From positions 1 through 29,493 of IMG/VR virus record IMGVR_UViG_3300044516_000825: 29,493 nucleotides of DNA, one strand, 5' to 3'. Position 1 is the first letter of the stretch. Every line of letters starts with the position of its first letter. Below are positions 9,156 through 16,318 of the stretch, one piece after another. The notes under the pieces are model-generated. The model searched no databases, was not told the DNA's origin, and was given only the letters and a program-made list of their open reading frames with translations. The stretch comes from a virus. The translations under genes and the position numbers were made by a program.

Positions 9156-10388
9156 ATGAAGGTACGTTATACTGTTCCCTCCGACGCCTCTCGGGTGGGG
9201 TATTCTACCAACGGGTCGACCACGGTATTCTCCGTACCGTTCGTGTTCTTCGACGACACGGACCTTCAGGTCATCCTGGTGAACAACACCACGGCGGTCG
9301 AGACTGTCTTGACCCTGACGACGAACTACACCGTGACGGGCGGGGCGGGGGCCACCGGCTCGCTCACCACCATCTCGACCTACGCTTCCGGCTCGACGCT
9401 CGTGATCCAGCGCGAGGTGCCATACACCCAAGAGATCGACTACCAGGCCAATGACGGCTTCCCCGCGGAGGTCAACGAGGAAGGGCTCGACCGCTCGACC
9501 ATGCAGATACAGCAGGTCCGCCGTCGCGCCCGCCAGACGCCCAAGCTCCCGGCCACGTATGACCCGGAAAGCGGGGATATCACCTTCCCCATGCCGGTGT
9601 CGGGCAAGGTTCTCGTTGGCAATGACGACGAGGACGGCTGGATCAACGTAGACGTATTCGAAGGCGGCACCGACCTTCCGGTCCTGATCTCCACGGCGCA
9701 AGACCTCGACCTCCTGGAGTATAACGCCAGCGGGTCAGTGTGGCGCAACCGGACCTTGGCCCAGGTATTCGGAAACCTGCTTACCACCGCAGGCGATATC
9801 CTGCGGCGCGGCGCTTCCGCTGTAGAACGGGTGGCCATTGGCACGGCGGGGCAGGTCCTCACTGTCGTAAGCGGGCAGCCTGCGTGGGCGGATGGCCCGT
9901 GGAGTACCGGCGACCTCAAGTGGACGTGGAAAGCAACCGCCGACACCGGCTGGGTCCTGCTCGACGACGGCACGATCGGCAACGCATCCAGCGGCGGAAC
10001 CACGCGGGCCAACGCCGATACGTCGGCCTTGTTCACTCTACTCTGGACGAATTTCGCGGACGCGCAAGCAGCGGTATCGACCGGGCGCGGCGCGTCTGCG
10101 GCGGCGGACTTTGCGGCCAACAAGACGATTGCGCTGCCCAAGGCGCTGGGTCGGGTTATCGGCGTGGCTGGGGCCGGAAGCGGGCTGACTTCAAGGACGG
10201 TGGGCGTGACGGTGGGGGCGGAAACCCATACGCACACGGGCACAACCGGAAATGAAAACGGAGGCACCTTCAGCGCCAGCTCTGCTGGCATCAACGTCAG
10301 CAATTCGCCGCACGGCCACGCTTTCACAACCGATGCAGGCTCGTCAATGCCTCCCAGCGCGTTCTGGCGGGTGATGGTAAAGCTCTAA
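9156..10388 (+). CDS. Short tail fibre with T7 gp17-type N-terminal anchor and collar-like tip
   Basis: A 410-aa protein whose first ~125 residues resemble the N-terminal tail-attachment domain of T7 gp17 (phage_T7_tail family): an opening strand YTVPSDAS, a phenylalanine-rich pair FSVPFVFFDD, a LTTNYTVTG block and a long helix around RSTMQIQQVRRRARQ. The C-terminal ~150 residues resemble the fibre tip/collar type: TGWVLLDDGTIG, then LPKALGRVIGVAG, VGAETHTHTG, and a closing MPPSAFWRVMVKL. His-rich HTHTG and HGHAF segments are typical of metal-binding fibre tips. There is no depolymerase-like beta-helix between them, so this looks like a plain receptor-binding fibre. The stop shares a base with the next ATG (TAATG). 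Confidence 0.82.
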   Translation: MKVRYTVPSDASRVGYSTNGSTTVFSVPFVFFDDTDLQVILVNNTTAVETVLTLTTNYTVTGGAGATGSLTTISTYASGSTLVIQREVPYTQEIDYQANDGFPAEVNEEGLDRSTMQIQQVRRRARQTPKLPATYDPESGDITFPMPVSGKVLVGNDDEDGWINVDVFEGGTDLPVLISTAQDLDLLEYNASGSVWRNRTLAQVFGNLLTTAGDILRRGASAVERVAIGTAGQVLTVVSGQPAWADGPWSTGDLKWTWKATADTGWVLLDDGTIGNASSGGTTRANADTSALFTLLWTNFADAQAAVSTGRGASAAADFAANKTIALPKALGRVIGVAGAGSGLTSRTVGVTVGAETHTHTGTTGNENGGTFSASSAGINVSNSPHGHAFTTDAGSSMPPSAFWRVMVKL

Positions 10389-10630
10389 TGCAGGGCCACG
10401 AATTAGACCGAGCGCTGGGGAGAGTAGAGGGAAAAGTAGACGGGCTGGAACACAGCATACACGAGATAAAGAGTATGCTCCAGGAAAGCCACAAGGATAT
10501 TACCAAGCGTGTGTCTTCCCTGGAGCATAGCAGGTCCAAGCTACTGGGCACCGCCTCCGCGATCGGCGCGGCCTTCGGGGTGTTCGGCGGCTGGCTGACC
10601 GCCAACCTCCTGCCCCGTGTCCCGCACTAG
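10388..10630 (+). CDS. Small coiled-coil, single-membrane-helix protein; holin candidate
   Basis: An 80-aa protein. Residues 4-50 form heptad-like charged helix (RALGRVEGKVDGLEHSIHEI...), and residues about 52-73 form one Gly/Ala-rich hydrophobic helix (ATASAIG-like, ending GGWLTANLL) with a short basic end. This layout matches XhlA-type holin-associated proteins and the small phage proteins annotated as holins. In T7 the holin gene 17.5 also follows the fibre gene directly. Translation is coupled to the fibre gene by a one-base stop/start overlap. Its last 90 bp overlap, on the opposite strand, the 3' end of the DUF3310 gene. The topology is seen in the sequence; the holin role is inferred. 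Confidence 0.5.
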   Translation: MQGHELDRALGRVEGKVDGLEHSIHEIKSMLQESHKDITKRVSSLEHSRSKLLGTASAIGAAFGVFGGWLTANLLPRVPH

Positions 10631-10960
10631 CTTCGCTTCTTCCCGCGCGACCAGGCGGTTCAGCATGTCACGCGCCTTGTGCAGGTCTTCCACGCCGTTC
10701 TTGAACGGGAAGCGCACGAGGTATTTCAGAACACTGGCCTGAAGGAAGTCCAGGCCATTGGCCTCGATGAAGTCGATCGGCTGGATCGCGAACCGGGCGT
10801 AGTGCGCCGGGGACGAGATCACGTTGTAGCTCCCAGCCCGTGAAGGCTGCTGCCACACAGGCTTCCTGCCCAGTGGCTCAATTGGGTCGCCCTCCTTGTG
10901 CTTCACCCCACACCACTTGTAGTGCCCGCCCTTCGCTCCACAATCGTTGCATCTACCCAC
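10541..10960 (-). CDS. DUF3310 / T7 gp1.7-like protein with N-terminal zinc-ribbon-like motif
   Basis: A 139-aa protein. The core (about residues 49-100) has the DUF3310 pattern: SSPAHYARF, PIDFIEAN, then GLDFLQASVLKYLVRFPFKNG and EDLHKARDMLNRL. T7 gp1.7, a nucleotide kinase, carries this domain, but most members have no tested activity. Ahead of it is CNDCGAKGGHYKWCGVKH, a CxxC...C..H arrangement that could bind zinc. The start is GTG in the string GTGGGTAG, overlapping the stop of the upstream phosphoesterase gene by eight bases. The C-terminal ~28 residues, Gly/Glu/Arg-rich and outside the conserved domain, lie antisense to the holin candidate's membrane helix. Confidence 0.75.
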   Translation of the reverse strand: MGRCNDCGAKGGHYKWCGVKHKEGDPIEPLGRKPVWQQPSRAGSYNVISSPAHYARFAIQPIDFIEANGLDFLQASVLKYLVRFPFKNGVEDLHKARDMLNRLVAREEAKLVRDTGQEVGGQPAAEHPEGRADRGGGAQ

Positions 10961-12356
10961 GCCACTCTCCTCCGTAAATAGTCGCCATTGCTCTCTTGCC
11001 GTTCGGGTAAGCTACTCCGAACGTGTGGCTCCAGGCCCCCGGTCCCGAGTTGTACCCAAGATCGAGGAGGCTAGAAGTACCAACCATCCAAACGCCATCA
11101 ACGATGCCAGCGCGGTGGCCATGCCCGATAAATGACTTGCGGCCCATTCGGGCGAAACCAAGCATAGAACCACGCCCGCCATTGACGCCAAGATGGCCGT
11201 GCATACCAAGCTCAATCCCACCATTAGCGTCCTTACAAATGACATAACTGTCGTCCTCCCGCAGGAAGTTCACGCCCTTGATGCCGCGCTTCATCATAGC
11301 ATGTTCGAACACGGAAAACCTACGGTCCTTTTCCGCCTCCGCCCGGTAGACCGCGGACTGGAGATCGAGGAACGTGAGCGCGTTGCGCGGGTCGCTACGG
11401 TAGTCCGCGCTGTCCAGCCAACGCAGCAGCGCGCCGTCGTGGTTACTGGCCACAACAATGCTCTCGCACCAGGAGCGGCTACGCTTGGCCAGTGCTACAG
11501 CCACCTCGTCCAGTTCCGCACCGACGCAGTCATCCTCCGGGTCGCCAACGTAGCGCCGGAAGCGCATCCTGCCGTTGCCGATTTCGTGGTGGTTCCGGGA
11601 ATGGAAGTCGAGCAGGTCATGGAATACCTGCCGCTTGGGGCGCAGGGTATCCAGGATACCACCCTTGGCCCACGCCAACTTGGCCACGACCGGGTCGGCC
11701 TTGCGGACGTGGGCGTCGCCCCACACGATCGCCTCGACCCGGTGGCCTGTCGTCACCTTGCCGTCCTTCACCCGCAGGTCCAGATCGTACATGGTGCCGT
11801 TCTCGGTGGCCGTGACCTGGCGGCAGAACCACCCGTGGTCGGACACCTCGACGAGGAGCGCGCCGTAGGCGTGGTGGAACTGCGCCACCTGGCCCGCCTT
11901 CTTCTGGATATAGTTCTTCCGAGTGACGCAGCCCGTCGTGTAGATCAGCTTGGTGCTTTCGTGCTTGCCCGACGCCACACTCTCCAGCGCCACCTTGGGG
12001 TGCGGGATGATGCACGAGTTGCGCCCGGTGTAGCTTTCGAAGCCGCTGATCGGGCGGCGCGCGGTGGGCAGGATTTGCAACTCGCCGCACCACTCCAGAC
12101 CCTTGGCCACGACCATGCGCTCGTCGAGGACATATGGCATGGCATCCCGCGCCCACGATCGCTCCTCGCGGGCAGACTTCATACGTGGCTTGCCGCTCTC
12201 GTTGTGCGCCGCCATGTCGTAGACGAAGCGCGACAGAACGATCTGTGCGTTGTAGTGCTTGGCCAAGGCCAGCAGGTTGTTCCACGTCGGGCGGTGCAGA
12301 GGAGTATCATTCTGCATGCACGAGAACAGGTATCGCTTAACGGCCAAAGAAGTCAC
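10953..12356 (-). CDS. Calcineurin-like metallophosphoesterase, T5 A1-like
   Basis: A 467-aa protein with the ordered metal-binding motifs of the metallophosphoesterase fold: GDAH (residues 213-216), a DLLDFHSRNHH block (247-257), SNHD (304-307), HGH (386-388) and GHGH (411-414). The N-terminus KRYLFSCMQNDTPLHRPTW and the overall layout resemble the phage T5 A1 / 'DNA transfer protein A1' family, which in T5 is needed for second-step DNA transfer and host DNA breakdown. Whether this protein acts on DNA here is inference. I chose the GTG at 12356 because the conserved-looking start KRYLFS lies before the first ATG (12317). It overlaps the upstream small membrane protein gene by 20 bases, and its stop overlaps the DUF3310 GTG. 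Confidence 0.72.
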   Translation of the reverse strand: MTSLAVKRYLFSCMQNDTPLHRPTWNNLLALAKHYNAQIVLSRFVYDMAAHNESGKPRMKSAREERSWARDAMPYVLDERMVVAKGLEWCGELQILPTARRPISGFESYTGRNSCIIPHPKVALESVASGKHESTKLIYTTGCVTRKNYIQKKAGQVAQFHHAYGALLVEVSDHGWFCRQVTATENGTMYDLDLRVKDGKVTTGHRVEAIVWGDAHVRKADPVVAKLAWAKGGILDTLRPKRQVFHDLLDFHSRNHHEIGNGRMRFRRYVGDPEDDCVGAELDEVAVALAKRSRSWCESIVVASNHDGALLRWLDSADYRSDPRNALTFLDLQSAVYRAEAEKDRRFSVFEHAMMKRGIKGVNFLREDDSYVICKDANGGIELGMHGHLGVNGGRGSMLGFARMGRKSFIGHGHRAGIVDGVWMVGTSSLLDLGYNSGPGAWSHTFGVAYPNGKRAMATIYGGEWRG

Positions 12357-12486
12357 CCCATATTCCCTTGATGGTCGAGAGGGCGATCAGCCACATGAAC
12401 CAGACGAGTACCCCCGTCAGGATGATCGACGCGGCGATGACCGGCCAGAACAGGAGGGCCAGCCCTATGATGATCCAGCTATCCAC
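12337..12486 (-). CDS. 49-aa two-helix or long single-helix membrane protein
   Basis: I place the start at the GTG in GTGGATAG, which overlaps the stop of the upstream 63-aa gene by eight bases, the same overlap form as between the phosphoesterase and DUF3310 genes. The product (VDSWIIIGLALLFW... to ...IKGIWGDFFGR) is almost entirely hydrophobic from residue 4 to 38, enough for one long or two short membrane helices, and ends in a short basic/aromatic tail. It could be a holin, antiholin or superinfection protein, but nothing in the sequence decides this. A longer in-frame reading upstream exists to 12657 but has poor, Ser/Arg-rich composition and overlaps the 63-aa gene completely. Confidence 0.55.
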   Translation of the reverse strand: MDSWIIIGLALLFWPVIAASIILTGVLVWFMWLIALSTIKGIWGDFFGR

Positions 12487-12670
12487 GGAAACCTCCGACG
12501 TTCTTGTAGACGATCTTGTAGCCCGAGGCCACCCTGCGCTCGACGAACCGCTCGTTGGATATACGGAAGTTAGTTCGCTCGGCGGCCCTGCGGCGACGCT
12601 CCATGTCGCGAAACACGCCCTCCGCTTCACCCGGATACAGTTCCTTGCTAACCCCATCCAGCTTCGCCAT
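12479..12670 (-). CDS. 63-aa basic hypothetical protein
   Basis: A small charged protein (MAKLDGVSKELYPGEAEGVF...) with a run of arginines near residues 24-30 and a C-terminal YKIVYKNVGGFRG. No family recognised. Its ATG shares a base with the TAA of the resolvase-like gene (TAATG), and its TAG overlaps the next gene's GTG, so it sits tightly inside the replication operon. The arrangement and codon use favour a real gene; a nucleic-acid-binding role would fit the basic middle but is only a guess. Confidence 0.6.
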   Translation of the reverse strand: MAKLDGVSKELYPGEAEGVFRDMERRRRAAERTNFRISNERFVERRVASGYKIVYKNVGGFRG

Positions 12671-12981
12671 TAAAACCCCCTCACCATCTTCAGGAAATCA
12701 CTGGCATCCATGATGACGACCCAATCTTTCTTGCTCTTGCGGTGAAGCACCATTGGGGTGTTGCCCCCGCAGTCCGCCCGCGCCTGGGCCATGGCCGCCT
12801 CAAGGTTCAGCTTCTCCGTGCGCTTGACCTCGATATGAAAGCCCGGCAAGCCGGTGACGTCGGCGCTGTCCTTGCCGCCCTGATACTGCACCCCCCTCTT
12901 GCCTTCGAAGCCATACTCGCGGAGGAGCGCGGCCACTTCGCGCTCACCCACCTTCCCCTTGTCGCGACTTAGTTTTCCCAT
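12670..12981 (-). CDS. Holliday-junction-resolvase-like PD-(D/E)XK nuclease
   Basis: A 103-aa protein. Conserved features of small Hjc/VRR-type nucleases are visible: KGKVGEREVAALLREYGF (catalytic Glu in the first helix), then KRGVQYQGGKDSADVTGL supplying the Asp, and FHIEVKRTE, the E-x-K half of the active site. The following helix AAMAQARADCGG and a closing strand VVIMDASDFLKM complete the fold. It lies directly after DNA polymerase, with ATG and polymerase TAA overlapping by one base, consistent with a role in resolving replication or packaging intermediates. I take the ATG at 12981; a longer frame to 13038 would overlap the polymerase 3' end. Confidence 0.8.
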   Translation of the reverse strand: MGKLSRDKGKVGEREVAALLREYGFEGKRGVQYQGGKDSADVTGLPGFHIEVKRTEKLNLEAAMAQARADCGGNTPMVLHRKSKKDWVVIMDASDFLKMVRGF

Positions 12982-14987
12982 TATTTCCTGTACCTCTTGC
13001 CGCACCAGCCTTCCGCCTTGACGGGCCAATGGGCGCACCAGGCTGGAAGATCGCCTACCATAAATTCTATCAGGCGCTCGACCGGGAGATCAACACCTAA
13101 TTCCTCGTCGACCTCCGTCACGATCTCGTCGTACACAGTCATCAGCACGGGCATTTCAGGGTCGCACCGACGCTGGCCATGCACAAGGATATCGCGGCAC
13201 GTCGCCTGCGTCACGCCCTGCGCCAGCTTCCCGCCCCACGTATCGATGCGCTGCCAGTGGCCAGACTTCTGGCTCATGTAAGTCAGCACCACTTCGGACC
13301 TATCCGTGTGGGGGTTGATCTTCTCCTTGAGCAGAGGATCGTAGTAGACGATGTTGCGCGAGGAGGGCAGGGTGCATACGAGCCACCTCCCCCGCACCTG
13401 GTACTTCACCCCGAACGCCTCACACTGCTTGCCGGGGCGCAGCACGGCCTCGTGCGCTGCGTCCTGTAGGCCATACCACAGGCCCACACCGGCCTCACCG
13501 TCCTTCACTTCCTGATCCCACGGCGGGCGGGCGATGTTGGGATGCTTGCGCCGCCATGCGTTCTTGAAGCCGTTTACTTCATCGTCATCAAACCTGTCGC
13601 TGTCGTCAAAATTGCGCCAAGCCCCAACACCCCCGCCAAAACCAAAAGCAAGCTCCCCCACCTTACCCACGTCCTGACGCGCCTTCGGGTCGTTTGCCTT
13701 CGTGATCGTTCGACCAAGAGCAGCGCTAGCAAACACGCAGTATGGATCGTCTCCTCGTCTGAATACCTCAAGCTTGCTCTCCTCTCCTGCGATGGCCGCG
13801 ATACCCACGCTTTCGATCGACGCCAGGTCGACGGAGCAGAGGTTCTGGCCCTCCCCCGCCATGAACATGGGACGCAGGGCGTCGGCCACGCACTGCATGG
13901 GGTCGCCGTACATCATACGCAGCCAGTCGGGATCGCGGGTGGCGATGGCCTCGATCAGGCTCTCCGGGTCGGCGTCTAGCTTAGGTCGCGGTAGGTTGAG
14001 CGGCTGGACGAGACGCCCCGCATTACGGCCCGTGAAAGCGCCATGATACTGCGAGAGGCCACGAACACGGCCATCCGCACATACAGCAGCAAGTAGTCCA
14101 GCCAGTTTCTTCGTACTGGCCTTCGCAAGCGACGCTCTGATCTCAAGTACACGCCGCTCGACGGAGCCTGCTTCCGCGCGAGGGATCGCCGCTGCGACGG
14201 TGTCTGCCGTGAGGTCATCCAATCCTCCATCCACTTTCCATTGAACGAAGTCCAGTATCTCGGCCACCTGGTTGGCCGTCTCTATCCTGCCGCCCGTGAT
14301 TTCGACAAGCTCCGCGGTCAGTTCCTTCTCGACTTCCTTCACGATCGCGATGGCGTTGTGCACGCTCTCTACGTCGATCGTAATGCCGCGCGAGTTCATC
14401 TTCTCATTCAGCAGGAACACCCCCCGCTCGGGGGCGGGCAGCGCGCCCAACTCCCTGCGAATACGCTGCTCGACACGCACGTCCTGCTTGCAGTAGTCGT
14501 ACAGTTCGGCCAGTAGTTCCGGGTCCTGGATGCGGGTGCGCGGGTCTTTCTTCTTGGGCTTCTGCGGCTTGCACAGGAGGTTGATTAGCTGCTTGCCGCG
14601 CTTGTCCTTGCGCACGTCCAGCCCGAGGGCCGCGGCGCATTGCTCCAGCCCAAGAGGCAGCGCCCTACTGGCCGCACGAGCCATCGTGCAGTCGTACTGG
14701 TGGGCCTCGATCTCGGGCCAGCCCATGCGCTTAACGCAGACGTTCTCCCATATAGCGCGCTCAAAGCCGACGTTGTGGGCGTCGACCACCGCACCCGCTC
14801 TGATAGCCTGAAGAAGTCCCGCGGGGTGTGTAGCGCCGGGACCGGGGTGCCACAGGATCGGCTCCTCGTCATTGAAGGCGTATGCCAAGCACAAGACTTC
14901 AGTGCTGAGATGCTCCGAATACTTGTAGGCCCCCGTCTTCTTGAGGTCGGCCTCGCTGTAGCTCTCAAAATCTATGGTGACGTGCAT
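12981..14987 (-). CDS. Family A (Pol I-type) phage DNA polymerase with 3'-5' exonuclease
   Basis: A 668-aa replicative polymerase. Exonuclease motifs: Asp6/Glu8 in VTIDFES, HNVGFE (71-76) and YDYCKQDV (Tyr163-Asp169). Polymerase motifs: A, VDLASIE (Asp387, Glu392); B (O-helix), Arg437...Lys442 followed by GELAFGFGG; C, VYDE (619-621) with Asp620/Glu621. The residue four after the O-helix lysine is Leu, the position equal to E. coli Phe762 / T7 Tyr526. The usual Tyr four residues later is Phe, and the usual His of motif C is Tyr. The start at 14987 is set by AAGGACC six bases upstream and by the exonuclease motif beginning at once. The RBS and start lie inside the 3' end of the HNH gene. Confidence 0.93.
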   Translation of the reverse strand: MHVTIDFESYSEADLKKTGAYKYSEHLSTEVLCLAYAFNDEEPILWHPGPGATHPAGLLQAIRAGAVVDAHNVGFERAIWENVCVKRMGWPEIEAHQYDCTMARAASRALPLGLEQCAAALGLDVRKDKRGKQLINLLCKPQKPKKKDPRTRIQDPELLAELYDYCKQDVRVEQRIRRELGALPAPERGVFLLNEKMNSRGITIDVESVHNAIAIVKEVEKELTAELVEITGGRIETANQVAEILDFVQWKVDGGLDDLTADTVAAAIPRAEAGSVERRVLEIRASLAKASTKKLAGLLAAVCADGRVRGLSQYHGAFTGRNAGRLVQPLNLPRPKLDADPESLIEAIATRDPDWLRMMYGDPMQCVADALRPMFMAGEGQNLCSVDLASIESVGIAAIAGEESKLEVFRRGDDPYCVFASAALGRTITKANDPKARQDVGKVGELAFGFGGGVGAWRNFDDSDRFDDDEVNGFKNAWRRKHPNIARPPWDQEVKDGEAGVGLWYGLQDAAHEAVLRPGKQCEAFGVKYQVRGRWLVCTLPSSRNIVYYDPLLKEKINPHTDRSEVVLTYMSQKSGHWQRIDTWGGKLAQGVTQATCRDILVHGQRRCDPEMPVLMTVYDEIVTEVDEELGVDLPVERLIEFMVGDLPAWCAHWPVKAEGWCGKRYRK

Positions 14988-15348
14988 AATGGTCCTTATG
15001 ATCCCATGTTCCATGTCGCATAGCGTCACGTATGTTTTCAGTACGGGTTCCATACTCCAGGTTAGTAAGACGCGGGTTCCTTCTATCCCCATCCTTATGG
15101 CGAACCTCTTGCCCCGTTGGGCAGAGCCCAATGAACGCGGCGGCCACCAACGAATGAACCGTCTTAGTGTTGTTCCGACCAATGGCTACAGTGGGATAGC
15201 CGCTACTGGCCACGCCAGGTTTTAGCATCTGGCCTTTATACCTACGCCCGCGGACAACGCGGGGGACGCTACGAACTCGGCCTAGACTACTAACTTGGTA
15301 GCCAGCGTGCCCGACTACCTGCCTCCATTCTTCGATCGTTATATGCAA
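14965..15348 (-). CDS. Free-standing HNH homing endonuclease with NUMOD4 motif
   Basis: A 127-aa protein. Residues 6-29 fit a NUMOD4 DNA-recognition motif (EEWRQVVGHAGYQVSSLGRVRS). The HNH part follows: VHSLVAAAFIG, then GQEVRHKDGDRRNPRLTNLEYGT and TENIRDAMRHG. His and Asn residues of the beta-beta-alpha metal site are present. Start is TTG at 15348 preceded by GAGGAC. The gene sits directly in front of DNA polymerase, a common target of phage homing endonucleases, and overlaps it by 23 nt. Its first residues (MHITIE) resemble those of the polymerase (MHVTID). An intrinsic terminator separates it from the SSB gene upstream. Confidence 0.88.
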   Translation of the reverse strand: MHITIEEWRQVVGHAGYQVSSLGRVRSVPRVVRGRRYKGQMLKPGVASSGYPTVAIGRNNTKTVHSLVAAAFIGLCPTGQEVRHKDGDRRNPRLTNLEYGTRTENIRDAMRHGTWDHKDHYARHHRF

Positions 15349-15361
15349 TGGCCGTCCTCAA

Positions 15362-15393
15362 TTTAAAAAAGTGCCCGGACTTTCACCGGGCTC
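15362..15393 (-). terminator. Intrinsic terminator after the SSB gene
   Basis: On the minus strand, GCCCGG (15391-15386) pairs with CCGGGC (15378-15373) around a seven-base loop, followed within two bases by a run of six T and an AT-rich tail. It lies in the 99-bp gap between the SSB stop and the HNH start. It should end the SSB transcript and reduce read-through into HNH and polymerase. A second small hairpin (CACGG/CCGTG) precedes it. Confidence 0.75.
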
Positions 15394-15447
15394 ACGGTAG
15401 CCTGCCGTGTCAGTGCGGTGTTTACGACCCGCCGTCTGTTCGCACGG

Positions 15448-16101
15448 CTAGAAGTCTTCGTCACCCGACGTCGGGTCCTGGGCAGAGGAGCCACCCAGCA
15501 CACCCTTGAACACGTCGTCGCGGCTCTTGCGGCCGAGGCGCTCGCCCTCGCCAACCTTCACGATGAAGTTGACGTAGGCCGTCAGGTAGCGGTTCGTGTT
15601 CTCGCCGCTCTCGATCTGGCTACCGACCAGGTTGAGTTCGGCATTCACCAGGCATCCCGAGTAGAACTCCCGGTCCGCCGTCTCCGCGGGCACCTCGACC
15701 GCCTTGCCGCCGACCGCCTTCGACAGGTCGGGGGCGAACTTGGACTTGGCCTCCAGCACCCACATGCCCTTCATGTACGCCATGCGATCGGCGGACTTGT
15801 CGGGGTTCTTCTTCATCGCCTTCTCGATCACCTTCTCACCGAGGGTGAACTTCTTGCTCCAGTCCTTGAACTCGACGCTGGAGTTGGTTTCCTTCGCCGC
15901 CTTGACATAGGCCGCCTTGACCGCCTCGACTGTATCCGTGTCCGACTGCGGGATCAGGAAGGTAGCGTTGTAGCTGCCGTTCTTATCGTCCACGACGGAC
16001 TTGCGGGTACGAGCATCGAACTTGGTCTTGGTGAGGATCGGATGGTACAGCACCAGCTTGGCGGGACCGATCACGACGAGGGAGGGAGTAATCTTAGCCA
16101 T
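15448..16101 (-). CDS. DUF2815-type single-stranded-DNA-binding protein
   Basis: A 217-aa protein that fits the phage DUF2815 / gp2.5-like SSB family. It opens with strands LVVIGPAKLVLYHPIL, has a central YNATFLIPQSDTDTVEAVKAAY block, and RMAYMKGMWVLEAKSK typical of these proteins. It ends in an acidic tail SGDEDF with a terminal Phe, the feature that lets T7 gp2.5 and other SSBs contact replication partners. It has its own promoter and terminator, the pattern of a gene needed in large amounts. A GAAAGGCG stretch lies about ten bases before the ATG. Upstream is a 49-aa gene and the DUF2800 nuclease, the usual neighbour in phages of this kind. Confidence 0.85.
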   Translation of the reverse strand: MAKITPSLVVIGPAKLVLYHPILTKTKFDARTRKSVVDDKNGSYNATFLIPQSDTDTVEAVKAAYVKAAKETNSSVEFKDWSKKFTLGEKVIEKAMKKNPDKSADRMAYMKGMWVLEAKSKFAPDLSKAVGGKAVEVPAETADREFYSGCLVNAELNLVGSQIESGENTNRYLTAYVNFIVKVGEGERLGRKSRDDVFKGVLGGSSAQDPTSGDEDF

Positions 16102-16142
16102 TTACAATTCGCCTTTCAAAGTAGTTAACGTTCAACCCAACT

Positions 16143-16172
16143 ATTATGCCACGCTACACTTACAATGGTCAA
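16143..16172 (-). promoter_or_regulatory. Sigma70-type promoter for the SSB gene
   Basis: On the minus strand, TTGACC (16172-16167, five of six) and CATAAT (16148-16143, five of six) are 18 bp apart. The expected start site near 16136 gives a leader of about 35 nt before the SSB ATG at 16101. The -35 box overlaps the stop codon of the 49-aa gene. Confidence 0.65.
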
Positions 16173-16318
16173 GTACCGTGCTTGCGGACTTCTTGCTGCA
16201 GCATTTCGGCCAGGGCGGCACGCAGGTTTCGCGCCGCGTCTTGTGAACAGGGGTATGGGTCCCTTGACAGAAGATACGCGGCTTCATCCACAGCGTGAAT
16301 TAGCTTTTGCATGTCCAT
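16169..16318 (-). CDS. 49-aa hypothetical protein between nuclease and SSB
   Basis: A short frame starting MDMQKLIHAVDEAAYLLSR and ending EMLQQEVRKHGT. It is amphipathic and helical throughout with one cysteine; no family recognised. The ATG overlaps the TGA of the DUF2800 gene by one base (TGATG), which strongly suggests translational coupling and a real gene. A second ATG lies at 16312. The gene ends immediately before the SSB -10/-35 region. Function unknown. Confidence 0.6.
   Translation of the reverse strand: MDMQKLIHAVDEAAYLLSRDPYPCSQDAARNLRAALAEMLQQEVRKHGT

Noticed and set aside
11193-12371. 392-aa rightward reading frame
   Set aside because: It is antisense to the metallophosphoesterase, whose motifs are clear. 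Its Val/Arg/Ala-rich translation has no domain character.
15184-15348. Longer polymerase reading frame extending upstream to 15182
   Set aside because: That stretch is antisense-free but in another frame of the HNH gene; the exonuclease motif and ribosome site fix the start at 14987.
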